A stretch of DNA of 64,000 nucleotides from Achromobacter animicus (GTDB lineage: Bacteria > Pseudomonadota > Gammaproteobacteria > Burkholderiales > Burkholderiaceae_B). The stretch lies in assembly GCF_902859585.1 (NCBI RefSeq), contig NZ_CADIJM010000001.1, positions 372,001 through 436,000 on the forward strand, given 5' to 3'. Positions 8,776-17,162 of the stretch are shown piece by piece. The notes beneath the pieces are model-generated. The model made no database searches. It was not told where the DNA came from and worked only from the letters and a program-made list of their open reading frames with translations. The position numbers and the translations under genes were made by a program. Every line of letters begins with the position of its first letter. Within the stretch, counting starts at the first letter, position 1.

Positions 8776-9699
8776 TCAGATCATGCCGGTGGGCGCGTGG
8801 AAATCCAGGCACGCCTCGGCTTGCGCGCGCAGGGTTTCAAGCATCGGCCGGGTATCGTCACGGCGCCATTGGAAGGTGTAGGTGAGGGGGCGCAACGGCG
8901 GAAATGCAGGCAAGGGTTGCAAATGGCCCCTTTCGATCAGAATGCCGGCCCACGCTGATGGCAGGAAGCCCACGCCCAGGCCTTGCTGCAACATGGCTGC
9001 AATGCCGCCCCAGCCATTGCAACACTGGTTGCGGCCGGGCGATACGCGCTGCTCGGTGAGCCAGTCGTCGAGAATGCGGATGGCGCCCGAGCTTTGCGGG
9101 AGCGTGATAAGCGTCAGGCCTGGCAGGTCGGCCGGGGTGACCGCGGCGGGGTTCGTGACGGCGCTTGGCGCAGCGACCCATTCGAATTGCGCGCTGCCGA
9201 TAACGCGGGACGCGATGGCGGGGCGGGACGAAGGGCCCGCGATCACGGCGAAGTCCAGTTCGCCTTCCTCCAGACCGCGCTCGACCAATTCGCCGACGCC
9301 CACGAATGGCTCGACGAGCAGGTTGGGGTGGGCCTGCTGGATGACTTCGATCAGCTTGGCCATCCACGTCAGCGAGGTCAATTCGCCCGCGCCAAACCGG
9401 CAGCGGCCCGAGTAGCTGAGGTTGTTGCTGGCCTGCTGCATGAACTGGTCGGCGTTGCGCAGCAGATCCTTGGCGTGCGGCACCAGTTGTTCGCCCAGCG
9501 CTGTCAACGTCGCGCTGCGCGCGCTGCGGCTGAAGAGCTCAGCGCCGATCGATGATTCCAGTTCGCCAATGCGCTTGGACAATGACGAAACCGAAATATT
9601 CAGGCGATTCGCGGCGATCGCAAAATTCTTGCACGTGGCGGCCCAGTAGAAGGCCTCGAGTTGCTTTAGCGTCATGGGGGGCGGTAGGCTGGACGACAT
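8776..9699 (-). CDS. LysR family transcriptional regulator
   Basis: 307 aa. The helix-turn-helix at about 9-70 reads MTLKQLEAFYWAA then RLNISVSSLSKRI, followed by the LysR effector domain. It stands upstream of and co-directional with the RraA-like/dehydrogenase/Bug genes and divergent from the FMN hydroxy-acid oxidase gene at 9836. The shared intergenic region holds a perfect T-N11-A palindrome (9733-9747), so it probably controls the whole hydroxy-acid cluster. Start is ATG 9699; ATG 9675 is a plausible alternative. Confidence 0.88.
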   Translation of the reverse strand: MSSSLPPPMTLKQLEAFYWAATCKNFAIAANRLNISVSSLSKRIGELESSIGAELFSRSARSATLTALGEQLVPHAKDLLRNADQFMQQASNNLSYSGRCRFGAGELTSLTWMAKLIEVIQQAHPNLLVEPFVGVGELVERGLEEGELDFAVIAGPSSRPAIASRVIGSAQFEWVAAPSAVTNPAAVTPADLPGLTLITLPQSSGAIRILDDWLTEQRVSPGRNQCCNGWGGIAAMLQQGLGVGFLPSAWAGILIERGHLQPLPAFPPLRPLTYTFQWRRDDTRPMLETLRAQAEACLDFHAPTGMI

Positions 9700-9732
9700 C
9701 GAGAGTGAACAAAAGTGTATGAAAGGCGCTCG

Positions 9733-9747
9733 ATAAAGTCACTTTAT
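9733..9747. promoter_or_regulatory. LysR-type box, perfect palindrome
   Basis: ATAAAGT-C-ACTTTAT is a perfect 7-1-7 palindrome with T(9734)-N11-A(9746). It lies between divergent lysR (starts 9699) and the oxidase gene (starts 9836). Confidence 0.55.
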
Positions 9748-9835
9748 TCAAACGGCGCGCGCGCCTATAGTCCCCGGCGATATCGAAAAAACAATAGACG
9801 GCCACTCGCAGCAGTGGCCGCCGGAGGAGCCAGAC

Positions 9836-11014
9836 ATGTCCGATCCCCTGCGCCGCATGCTCAGCCTGCACGACTTCGAACCCGCAGCCAAAGCGCTGCT
9901 GCCCGCACCCATCTACGCTTATGTGTCGGGCGCTGTCGAAGACGGCCAATCGGAACGCGCCAATCGCGAGGCGTTTGCGGAATTTGCTTTCCGGCCGAAG
10001 GTGCTGGTGGACGTGTCCGCGCGCAGCACACGGTGCACGGTGCTCGGCCGCGACTATGCGGCGCCCGTGGGCGTTGCCCCGATGGGCATCTCCGCGATCT
10101 CCAGCTATCGCGGCGACGTCGTCCTGGCGCGCGCGGCAGCCGAGGCCGGCGTGCCCTGCATCATGAGCGGCTCGTCGCTCATCCGCCTGGAGACCGTGAT
10201 GGAAGCGGCGCCGGACACCTGGTTTCAGGCATACCTTCCCGGCGACGAAGCGCAGATCGCCGCGCTGATCGACCGCGTGGCTGCCGCCGGCGTCAACACG
10301 CTGGTGCTGACGGTAGATACGCCCGTCGCCGCCAACCGCGAGAACAATGTGCGGGCCGGCTTCTCCACGCCGCTACGGCCCAGTCTTGGCCTCGCCTGGC
10401 AGGGCGTGACGCATCCGCGATGGCTGTTCGGCACGTTTCTGCGAACGCTTGCGCGCCACGGCATGCCGCACTTCGAGAACAACTACGCCACACGCGGCGC
10501 GCCCATCATGTCGTCCAGCGTCCTGCGGGACTTCTCCGACCGAGGCCACCTGAACTGGCAGCATGTATCGGCCATCCGCCGTCGCTGGAATGGGCTCATG
10601 GTGCTGAAGGGGATTCTCCATCCGGACGACGCGCGCGCCGCCCGCGCGATGGGCATGGACGCGATCATCGTCTCCAACCACGGCGGGCGACAACTGGACG
10701 GCAGTGTGTCGCCCCTGCACGCCTTGCCCGCCATCATGGATGCCGTGGGTTCCATGGAAGTGATGCTGGACAGCGGCGTGCGTCGAGGCACGGACGTGCT
10801 GAAGGCGATGGCCCTGGGCGCGCGCTGCGTGTTCGTCGGCCGTCCGTTCAACTATGCCGCGACAGTGGCCGGCCAACGCGGCGTGGCGCACGCGATCGCA
10901 CTTATCAACGAAGAAGTGCGGCGCAATATGGGGCTGTTGGGGGTGGTTGATTTGAAGGAGTTGGGCGTGGAGTTTCTGCAGCGCGCGGGGGCTGATGTGT
11001 CGCGCGGGCGCTGA
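9836..11014 (+). CDS. FMN-dependent alpha-hydroxy-acid oxidizing protein (LldD/mandelate dehydrogenase type)
   Basis: 392 aa with GGAGGAG just before ATG 9836. A TIM-barrel FMN enzyme oxidising an L-2-hydroxyacid to a 2-oxoacid. Key residues are APMGISAI near 81-88, DTPVAANRENN at 161-171, K258 in LKGI, and the active-site block SNHGGRQLDG at 280-289 with catalytic H282 and R285. It could be L-lactate dehydrogenase, but the neighbouring 2-hydroxyacid dehydrogenase and RraA-like aldolase allow another hydroxy acid. The last codons and the stop lie inside a 19-bp tandem repeat. Confidence 0.9.
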   Translation: MSDPLRRMLSLHDFEPAAKALLPAPIYAYVSGAVEDGQSERANREAFAEFAFRPKVLVDVSARSTRCTVLGRDYAAPVGVAPMGISAISSYRGDVVLARAAAEAGVPCIMSGSSLIRLETVMEAAPDTWFQAYLPGDEAQIAALIDRVAAAGVNTLVLTVDTPVAANRENNVRAGFSTPLRPSLGLAWQGVTHPRWLFGTFLRTLARHGMPHFENNYATRGAPIMSSSVLRDFSDRGHLNWQHVSAIRRRWNGLMVLKGILHPDDARAARAMGMDAIIVSNHGGRQLDGSVSPLHALPAIMDAVGSMEVMLDSGVRRGTDVLKAMALGARCVFVGRPFNYAATVAGQRGVAHAIALINEEVRRNMGLLGVVDLKELGVEFLQRAGADVSRGR

Positions 11015-11103
11015 TATGTGGCGCGGGCGCTGATGTGTTGCGCAAGCGCTGATGTGTCGCGTGGGCGCTGATATGTCGCCCATGCGTTGATATGTGCGCG
11101 AGA
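10990..11103. repeat. 19-bp tandem repeat, six units, crossing the end of the oxidase gene
   Basis: Six consecutive 19-bp units begin at 10990, 11009, 11028, 11047, 11066 and 11085. Each starts with GCTGATRTGT or CGYTGATRTGT followed by an 8-base GC-rich tail (CGCGCGGG, GGCGCGGG, TGCGCAAG, CGCGTGGG, CGCCCATG, GCGCGAGA). Units decay toward the right. The TGA stop of the oxidase gene (11012-11014) is the TGA of unit 2, so repeats replaced or captured the original 3' end. Confidence 0.85.
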
Positions 11104-11281
11104 TCGCCAACAGGTAAATCGCCTGGCGTTGCCTGTTCCGAAATGGGTTTGGCGTACCGCAGCGCGTCCAGCCGATTCGGACACCTGGTCAATAGGATTA
11201 GGTGGAAGGTGACGTGGGGGGCATTGGGCGGCAATCCTGCTGCGGATAGTGCATTTGACCTAGAATGCCCGCATCACTTTC

Positions 11282-12199
11282 ATGTGCGGCGCCGCCGCCG
11301 ATGCCGTTTTGCTGCCTCCTACGAAAACAGTTCCACCGGATCCCCGCCTTGCGCGGATATGCACGACCGTCGCGCTAGGGCTGTCGCTATTCATGACGCT
11401 GCCGATAGTGGCCCACGCGCAGGCGAGGCCAGCAACGGTCACTGATTCCTCCCCGAACAGGTTGGCGCCGCTAGGCGGCGACTTTGAATTGGTAGGCGAG
11501 CCGGGTTCGACCCTCCACCGGCTCACATTCCGCGGCAAGCCATACCGGCCTCTGAACGCGTACAAGTTCGCGCACGTCAGGGCGCTGGGTCCAACCCAGG
11601 GCGGCCAGCCGATCCTCCTGGCGGTCTCGAACGATTTCATAGGCGTGGGCACCATCCTGATCGCAGTGCAGAACGACACGCCGCTCGCGCGAGTGCTGAG
11701 TCCCTCTGTCGATTCGCGCGACCCGGACATGGGTCTGGCGCAGCCCGGACGTCAGGACGTGCTGCTGTTCACCGCCGGTTCGCGGGCGCTCGTGACGTCG
11801 ACGGGAAAGGTGCTGTGGTTTGAACATCTGCAACCCAAGGAGCGCCTGCAGTCGACCCCGCTATTGGTGTCGGTGTCGCCAGACAATCGCCACGGCGCCG
11901 TGCTGCTAGACAACGAGATCCGCCTTAGCGTGGCGGACGAAGGTCCGTACGCCAGGGTCGCATTCACCAAGGCAATGCAGCGCGATGCTTTCAAATCGGC
12001 GTGGGACCAAAGCGCCGCACGTGCGCGCAAGGCGCTCGACGAAGGCAAGCATATCGACCAGCGGCGGCTCTACGACAACCTGAAGGCGGAATGGATCAAC
12101 CGGAATTTTCGATGGCAAGAAGGGAAGGGCGGCTGGCAATTTGTTGGGCAGGGGTTGAAGCCAGCGCCGTTGCCGGTTCAACCGCGAAAGGAGCAATGA
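11282..12199 (+). CDS. Secreted protein of unknown function
   Basis: 305 aa from ATG 11282. A hydrophobic segment at about 27-46 (TTVALGLSLFMTLPIVAHAQA) ends in a signal peptidase I site, preceded by an unusually long 26-residue N region, so the true start may be downstream. The mature part is rich in beta-type segments (LHRLTFRGKPY, DVLLFTAGSRALV, SVSPDNRHGAVLL) with a charged helical C terminus (ARKALDEGKHIDQRRL, AEWINRNFRW). No family recognised. A TAGAAT -10-like box lies at 11261-11266. It is followed one base after its stop by a lipoprotein gene, so the two form an operon. Confidence 0.7.
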   Translation: MCGAAADAVLLPPTKTVPPDPRLARICTTVALGLSLFMTLPIVAHAQARPATVTDSSPNRLAPLGGDFELVGEPGSTLHRLTFRGKPYRPLNAYKFAHVRALGPTQGGQPILLAVSNDFIGVGTILIAVQNDTPLARVLSPSVDSRDPDMGLAQPGRQDVLLFTAGSRALVTSTGKVLWFEHLQPKERLQSTPLLVSVSPDNRHGAVLLDNEIRLSVADEGPYARVAFTKAMQRDAFKSAWDQSAARARKALDEGKHIDQRRLYDNLKAEWINRNFRWQEGKGGWQFVGQGLKPAPLPVQPRKEQ

Positions 12200-12200
12200 G

Positions 12201-12863
12201 ATGACGCCGATTTCCGCGGTAAGTGGGTTGCGGTGGCTGGCGCTCGTGTGCACGGCGGCACTTGCCGGCTGCGCAAGCAACGCCGACGTGTATGAAAAAC
12301 ATGTCCGCACCGAAGACGCCACTTCGGCGGACGTCGTGATGACGCTGGATGTGGTGTTCGCACGGGCACCGGACCACGAGCCTCGGACGCTGGAGTACGG
12401 GTCGACGGTGAAGCGCGTGGAATATTCCGGCTATCCCAGTATCGAGGTTCCGTTCTATCAGAAGGGCGTCGGTTTCGACTTGGGCGTGGTAGGGGACCCG
12501 CGGACGTTGCTGGCCTTGCCGTATCCATCGCCTACGACGCGGACCACGTCCGCGCAATTGAAGATCTTTGGTGAGCGCCTGGATGCTACGCATTACCGGT
12601 TCGTGGTTTTGCCTAGGGCAGGGTGGAGCAGTATGAACAGCTTCCAGGTGTCGTTCGCGGTCAACGGGCGGCGCGAGGCGATGACGTTTGTTTATAGCGC
12701 GAAGAAAGTTTGCGAGAGCCAGTTTGATGTGACTACGCCGACTTATGGGTTTGGTATGTCGGTTGCGGCCAAGTTTCCAGGGGGAAAGGCGGGATGCTTG
12801 AAGGCATGTGACGCACGACCTGGGTTTCCGGGGCAGTGCGCCTTTCTTTCCGGCATTGAGTAA
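12201..12863 (+). CDS. Predicted lipoprotein of unknown function
   Basis: 220 aa. The N terminus is a lipoprotein signal with lipobox LAGC (cysteine at about 24), so the mature protein is anchored to a membrane in the periplasm; the following residue is Ala, which favours outer-membrane sorting. AAAGGAG precedes ATG 12201, which begins one base after the upstream stop. The mature domain looks all-beta, with late cysteines (KVCESQF, AGCLKACDARPG, GQCAF) that could form disulfides. No family recognised. A clear stem-loop follows. Confidence 0.72.
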   Translation: MTPISAVSGLRWLALVCTAALAGCASNADVYEKHVRTEDATSADVVMTLDVVFARAPDHEPRTLEYGSTVKRVEYSGYPSIEVPFYQKGVGFDLGVVGDPRTLLALPYPSPTTRTTSAQLKIFGERLDATHYRFVVLPRAGWSSMNSFQVSFAVNGRREAMTFVYSAKKVCESQFDVTTPTYGFGMSVAAKFPGGKAGCLKACDARPGFPGQCAFLSGIE

Positions 12864-12868
12864 GGCTG

Positions 12869-12890
12869 GAACAGGCAGACTAGCCTGTTC
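12869..12890. terminator. Stem-loop between convergent genes
   Basis: GAACAGGC (12869-12876) and GCCTGTTC (12883-12890) form a perfect 8-bp stem with a 6-base loop, directly after the lipoprotein gene and followed by GCTTTCC. It is suited to ending transcription from either side. Confidence 0.6.
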
Positions 12891-12943
12891 GCTTTCCATA
12901 CGCCCGTCGCCTAAAACGGGCCGTGCTTGCAGCAAGCTTATAC

Positions 12944-13663
12944 TCACCTGACTTGCACGTCGCTCGCGATTCTCCTGGCCGTCAGGGTCACGGTCAAGAA
13001 CTCCTCACGCTTATCGGCCGGAACGCGGTCCATTCTGTCACGCCCAAAGTCGGTGTGTTTCCCCTGCTCGAAACGGGGGTAATACCCCTTCCAAAAATAG
13101 CGTGCCTGTGTGCCCCCAGCGAACACCTTTTGAGCCGGCAATCCGGCCACGAAGCGCGTGTCAGCAGCTTCCTGCCGCGCGCGCAATGCGACACGTGCTT
13201 CGGCCAATTTCCAATGACATACCCCCCTTCCGTAATAGTCTTCGTCAAGCAGCATGTCGGCATATACGATGCCCACGTATTCCGTGGCCGATATGCGGGC
13301 CAGGCGGAATGGTTCGTGGCTGGATATCGTCGGCACGTGACCAGATACGGCGTTCGATGCAGCGCAGCGGGGGGCATCGCTGACGTCGAACTGTGCGGTA
13401 CCGTCTCCCACGGTAAACGCCGATTTGCCGTCGGCTGCACTCGCGAGGTCCGATGCATTGTCAAGGATCAGCCGTACTTCATACGCGTGCGCAGGAGCGG
13501 GGTTCAGCTTGCGCAGCGCTGGCTTGGGCGCCGTGGAGTTAGCGCCAACCTCGGCCTGAGTATCGGCATAGCTCGTCTCGCAATGCGCAGCGGCAAGCAG
13601 CGTCAAGGCGGGTAATACGAGGCGCAAGGCCGGCGCCGAGAGAAATCGAAAAGCGTGCGGCAA
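12944..13663 (-). CDS. Secreted periplasmic protein of unknown function
   Basis: 239 aa. An N-terminal Sec signal (LRLVLPALTLLAAAHC, cleavage near SYADT) is followed by a beta-rich domain with the recognisable run DEDYYGRGVCHWKLAEARV at about 140-158 and RYFWKGYYP near 190. From memory, the DYYGxGVCHW pattern recurs in small periplasmic proteins next to secreted-effector genes in other Burkholderiales, but I cannot verify this. It faces the preceding operon convergently. Function unassigned. Confidence 0.7.
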   Translation of the reverse strand: MPHAFRFLSAPALRLVLPALTLLAAAHCETSYADTQAEVGANSTAPKPALRKLNPAPAHAYEVRLILDNASDLASAADGKSAFTVGDGTAQFDVSDAPRCAASNAVSGHVPTISSHEPFRLARISATEYVGIVYADMLLDEDYYGRGVCHWKLAEARVALRARQEAADTRFVAGLPAQKVFAGGTQARYFWKGYYPRFEQGKHTDFGRDRMDRVPADKREEFLTVTLTARRIASDVQVR

Positions 13664-13923
13664 GGCGACGTTTCCTTTCTAGTTATCGATATTGAAGGCC
13701 TATTCAACGACCAGCGAACGAATCATCCGCGATCGCTGCGCCGAAGGCGGGATTATCGCATCGCTGATATGAAGGCGTAGCTGTCTTTAGCTTGTACGGC
13801 AATCCTCCTTGCCGAAGTCTGGCGCTCTTGGCGACATTGATGCGTGGATGAGCCTGCATGACTTCCAATCGCCCGCTCGAAATCGGGTACGCTCCGATGC
13901 TGGAAAATTCGGGACAACACGAT

Positions 13924-14109
13924 ATGTGGCGCAAGTTAGGCAAGATGTCTCTGCTGGTGGGTTGGGCGCTTTGGTTGGCTGCCATGGCGTGGTTCGCGGT
14001 GGGCATGCTGCGGTATGTACCATCCGCGGATGCGACGCTGACGCCGATTGTCCTTACGCCAGGGCAGACGGGGCACGCCGAGGTCTACCGTATCCGCGAG
14101 GCGCCATGA
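13924..14109 (+). CDS. Short membrane protein, probable 5' part of an interrupted gene
   Basis: 61 aa from ATG 13924 (ATG 13858 is possible in frame). MWRKLGK precedes one membrane helix (LLVGWALWLAAMAWFAVGML), then a short periplasmic segment ending YRIREAP and a TGA at 14107-14109. The reading frame continues in phase at 14113 with a matching second part that ends in another membrane helix, so this looks like the front half of one two-helix protein split by a nonsense codon. No family recognised. Confidence 0.45.
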   Translation: MWRKLGKMSLLVGWALWLAAMAWFAVGMLRYVPSADATLTPIVLTPGQTGHAEVYRIREAP

Positions 14110-14112
14110 TGG

Positions 14113-14628
14113 ATGGAGGCGCGTTTCGGCGGACCGATGGGCAGACAGCGGCCCGAATTGGGAGAATCTAAGACGCGTGTGGGCGCGCCTAATGCGGCGC
14201 CGGGCTTCGCCGACCCTGGAGAGCCGGTGCGGATTCGTGTACGAGATGGTAGGGAACTAGACGTAGTGATGGTCGCGGCTGCGCGCAGCAGCGCCAGCTC
14301 GACGCATTTCTATCGCAAGCTCTGGCCTGAAAGTCATATAGATGGCGTGCTGCCCGAGACCGTGCCGTCCTTTCCAAAGCTGGCGAAGGGGACTTCGTCG
14401 CTTACCTTCACGGTGCAAGAAATCGGGCCGACGCTTTTGGGCGAGCAGATCGAACTGGAAATCAGCACACCCATCGGCCTCAAGCGTACCGCGCCCGGCT
14501 GGGACGACGTCTCCACCTTCATTTTTTGGCCTTTCATCGCTGCGATCCTGGGCGTTTGGGCACTAGTGTGGGCGGGGCTAACCTGGTGGTATCGTTGCCG
14601 GCTCCGCCGGTCGCGCCCCTTGCATTGA
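14113..14628 (+). CDS. Membrane protein fragment, probable 3' part of an interrupted gene
   Basis: 171 aa in the same frame as the preceding ORF, after TGA-TGG. It has a soluble beta-rich region (RIRVRDGRELDVVMVAA, LTFTVQEIGPTLLGEQIELE) and a C-terminal membrane helix (FIFWPFIAAILGVWALVWAGL) followed by RCRLRRSR, which is cytoplasmic by the positive-inside rule. Alone it would have no N-terminal targeting signal, whereas joined to the upstream ORF it makes a sensible helix-periplasm-helix protein. No ribosome site is visible at ATG 14113. Confidence 0.45.
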   Translation: MEARFGGPMGRQRPELGESKTRVGAPNAAPGFADPGEPVRIRVRDGRELDVVMVAAARSSASSTHFYRKLWPESHIDGVLPETVPSFPKLAKGTSSLTFTVQEIGPTLLGEQIELEISTPIGLKRTAPGWDDVSTFIFWPFIAAILGVWALVWAGLTWWYRCRLRRSRPLH

Positions 14629-14982
14629 CCCAAAGGTCGTCCATATTCACCATCGTCGAAGACCAACCATTCCACGGGACCGCTGGTGCGTCTTGGGAGC
14701 GGCGGCAGTCATTCCCGTATCGTCGTGGGCGGTGACAGCGGGAGTTGATTAGCAGCCGCGGCGGATAGGGTTTGTAGCCTACTCCGTAAGCCTCCGATGC
14801 TTTAATAATGTTCCTCACTCCATGCTGCAATTACCGCTGCGTATTGGTACTTATGCTTGGTATATAAATGACCGGTCCTGGCTGGTTGCAGAACTTGGTG
14901 GCCCGTCCGCCTTCGACCCAAAGTGGTCTCTCGTCTCTACATTTCGAAGATTCCGATGGCGGTTAGCAAAGAAAGCGTTGGA
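14629..14982. other. Intergenic stretch, nothing recognised
   Basis: About 350 bp between converging genes. It becomes visibly less GC-rich than the rest of the window around 14760-14890 (runs such as TTTAATAATG and GGTATATAAATG). I see no gene, RNA or strong stem-loop. Confidence 0.4.
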
Positions 14983-15939
14983 TCACAGCCATTGCAACGC
15001 GCCACCATGCGGATCCGTCCAGGCCGACGCATGGCCATTGGTACATAACAGGAACATCCCGGACGGTTGCGGCGTGGCTGCGGGCAAGAACTGCGGAAAT
15101 ACCAATGGACTTTCATTGCTGATCCAGACGCAACGCGAGGCCAACATGCTGCGTGCAAATTCATTGCGCAGTGCCTGGTCCATAACGTAGTTCAGAACAG
15201 CGGAGTGATACACAACCACGGTCGCTTCCGCCGGAGCCTTTTCGATTAAGGAAGCAAGATCCCGCAGCAGATCGCCCCGGACGATCTGAGGCGGCTCGCG
15301 TCCGCAGATCCGCAGCGCCGACTGAAGGCGTGCGAGTCGATTGCCATCCTCGGGCCACACCAGGTCTTCAAGCCACTTCCTATCTTCGTCGCAATGAACG
15401 TCGATTGGGCTCAAATCCAGTCCAGCCCTCCACATGATTTCAGGATAGGTGTGGGGGAGCGGACCCGCGCCGGTGACCTCACAAGGGAATACCGGATAGT
15501 CCGAATCGTCTCGACACGGAACCAGGCGTTGGGAACCCCAGTCGTAGCCGTATTTGTCCATCAGCAGGCACAGCCCTGCGGAGGCCCCCACCTCGATGAG
15601 CGCTATCTTGCCCGCGATCAAAGCGAGAGCAGGCAGCAATACCGCACAGCGCCCTGGTTCGTTGGTCTGCGTGGAACGCGCCAACATGAGGGCCCGGATG
15701 GCGTCGCCATGTTGCGCCAAGCCTGCATCGAATTCCGCCGTCGAGGTAGGCGCACCTACGGTATGCCGGAACGCTGCAAACAGCAGGTTTGGTTGCTGCT
15801 TATCTGCAGGCAGACCCTGTAAAAACGCCAGTGCGTCAAACGAATTCGCGACATGCAATGCCCATTTTTCATACAACGGCGAGCGACCCGCCGCCTCGAT
15901 CTTTGCAAACCTCAAGTAGCGGTCAGCAATCGGATCCAT
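14983..15939 (-). CDS. DUF2332 family protein
   Basis: 318 aa. The family shows as RYLRFAKIEAAGRSPLYEKWA at the start, KQQPNLLFAAFRH near 46-58, then ALIEVGASAGLCLLMDKY at about 113-130, and VVVYHSAVLNYV near 240. The IEVGASAGL segment resembles the glycine-rich loop of SAM-dependent methyltransferases, so an uncharacterised methyltransferase-like role is possible. Codon use is less GC3-biased than in neighbours, in line with an acquired segment. Confidence 0.75.
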   Translation of the reverse strand: MDPIADRYLRFAKIEAAGRSPLYEKWALHVANSFDALAFLQGLPADKQQPNLLFAAFRHTVGAPTSTAEFDAGLAQHGDAIRALMLARSTQTNEPGRCAVLLPALALIAGKIALIEVGASAGLCLLMDKYGYDWGSQRLVPCRDDSDYPVFPCEVTGAGPLPHTYPEIMWRAGLDLSPIDVHCDEDRKWLEDLVWPEDGNRLARLQSALRICGREPPQIVRGDLLRDLASLIEKAPAEATVVVYHSAVLNYVMDQALRNEFARSMLASRCVWISNESPLVFPQFLPAATPQPSGMFLLCTNGHASAWTDPHGGALQWL

Positions 15940-16365
15940 TCCATCCCCCCTTACGCAGATGAGTCCCGGCTGAGTAGCACCGCTCGCGGAAGTCAGCCAT
16001 GCTACTAAGCACCTAGCTGCTGGAATTGACGTTGCATTATGACCGCTCCTGGCCGATGGAGGTCGTTGCCAATATCACGCCTGAGTTCCTTCATGACGTA
16101 TCCGGGGTATTGGGGGCGCCTGCAAGCCGCGGAAAGTCATGAGACGCCGCAGAGTCATACGCCGCTGGTCGTGCCACCTCTAAGGCCAATCCGTCGCCAT
16201 TTAGACTGTCCAAGGCCAGCGATACGGTCCGGCCGTCCTCGAGGCTCATGACCGCCATTCCCGCCCCCGCCAGCAAATCCCCCCAACAACGCTAAAATAC
16301 CGCCTCGCGGCATACCGCCCGCTTTCCCGGCTTTCTTCAATCCTGCGCCTCGCGCCCTCACAACG
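15940..16365. other. Intergenic region with promoter of the amino-acid ABC operon
   Basis: About 425 bp. TAAAAT at 16293-16298 is a good -10 candidate for the operon starting at 16366; no convincing -35 is seen. A minus-strand ORF at 16091-16276 (61 codons) has no ribosome site and no recognisable domain and is not called. Confidence 0.4.
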
Positions 16366-17157
16366 ATGAAAAAACTGACTGCTGTACTTCTTGTGTCCGC
16401 CACCGCTCTGCTCACGGCTTGCGGTCCCAGCGACAACGCGCCTGCCGCTGGCGCCCAAGCGCCGGCCACGCCCAAGAAGGTCGTCGTTGGCCTGGACGAC
16501 AACTTCCCCCCGATGGGATTCCGCGACGCCAGCAACCAGATCGTCGGCTTTGACATCGACATGGCCAAGGAAGCCAGCAAGCGTCTGGGCATCGAAGTGG
16601 AATTCAAGCCGATCGACTGGAGCGCCAAGGAAGCCGAATTGAACGGCAAGCGCGTCGACGTGCTGTGGAACGGTCTGACCATTACCGAAGAGCGCAAGAA
16701 GAACATCAGCTTCACCGCGCCGTACATGGCCAACCACCAGATCATCATCGTGGGCAACACGTCGCCGGTGAAGGTCAAGAATGATCTGGCTGGCAAGGTC
16801 ATCGGCGCGCAGGACGGCAGCAGTGCCACCGACGCCATCGCCAAGGACCCGGTTGCCGCGCAGATCAAGGAAGTGAAGAAGTTCGGCGACAACGTCACCG
16901 CGTTGATGGACCTGGCTGCTGGCCGTCTGGACGCCATCGTGGTGGATGAGGTGGTTGGCCGTTACCTGATCAGCAAGCGTGCGGGCGAGTATCGCGTGCT
17001 GGAAGAGAACTTCGGTACGGAAGACTACGGCGTTGGCGTGCGTAAGGACGACAACGAGTTGCTGGCCAAGCTGGATAAGACGCTGGATTCGATGAAGCAG
17101 GACGGCACCGCCGGCCGCATCGCCACCCAGTGGTTCGGCGCCAACATCATCAAGTAA
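16366..17157 (+). CDS. Polar amino-acid ABC transporter substrate-binding lipoprotein
   Basis: 263 aa. A lipoprotein signal with lipobox LTAC (cysteine at about 19) is followed by a class 3 solute-binding fold: VVVGLDDNFPPMGFRD, GFDIDMAKEASKRLGIEVEFKPIDW, and VLWNGLTITEERKKNISFTAPYM. It captures a polar amino acid (cystine or an acidic amino acid are candidates) for the permease and ATPase encoded next. The lipid anchor on a binding protein is somewhat unusual for Gram-negatives but common in this subgroup. Confidence 0.9.
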   Translation: MKKLTAVLLVSATALLTACGPSDNAPAAGAQAPATPKKVVVGLDDNFPPMGFRDASNQIVGFDIDMAKEASKRLGIEVEFKPIDWSAKEAELNGKRVDVLWNGLTITEERKKNISFTAPYMANHQIIIVGNTSPVKVKNDLAGKVIGAQDGSSATDAIAKDPVAAQIKEVKKFGDNVTALMDLAAGRLDAIVVDEVVGRYLISKRAGEYRVLEENFGTEDYGVGVRKDDNELLAKLDKTLDSMKQDGTAGRIATQWFGANIIK

Positions 17158-17162
17158 GCGGG

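Noticed and set aside
9836-11014. Naming the oxidase lldD
   Set aside because: Active-site residues fit the whole FMN hydroxy-acid oxidase family; neighbours suggest another substrate.
10373-11110. Long minus-strand ORFs with a repeating HISAPARHIS-like peptide
   Set aside because: They are antisense readings of the oxidase gene and the 19-bp tandem repeat; periodic peptides come from the repeat, not from a protein.
14106-14171. ATG at 14106 overlapping the TGA as a coupled start of a second gene
   Set aside because: That frame ends after 21 codons, so it cannot encode the downstream membrane protein.
16091-16276. Minus-strand ORF of 61 codons in the 15940-16365 gap
   Set aside because: No ribosome site, no domain and no operon partner; length is within chance for this GC content.
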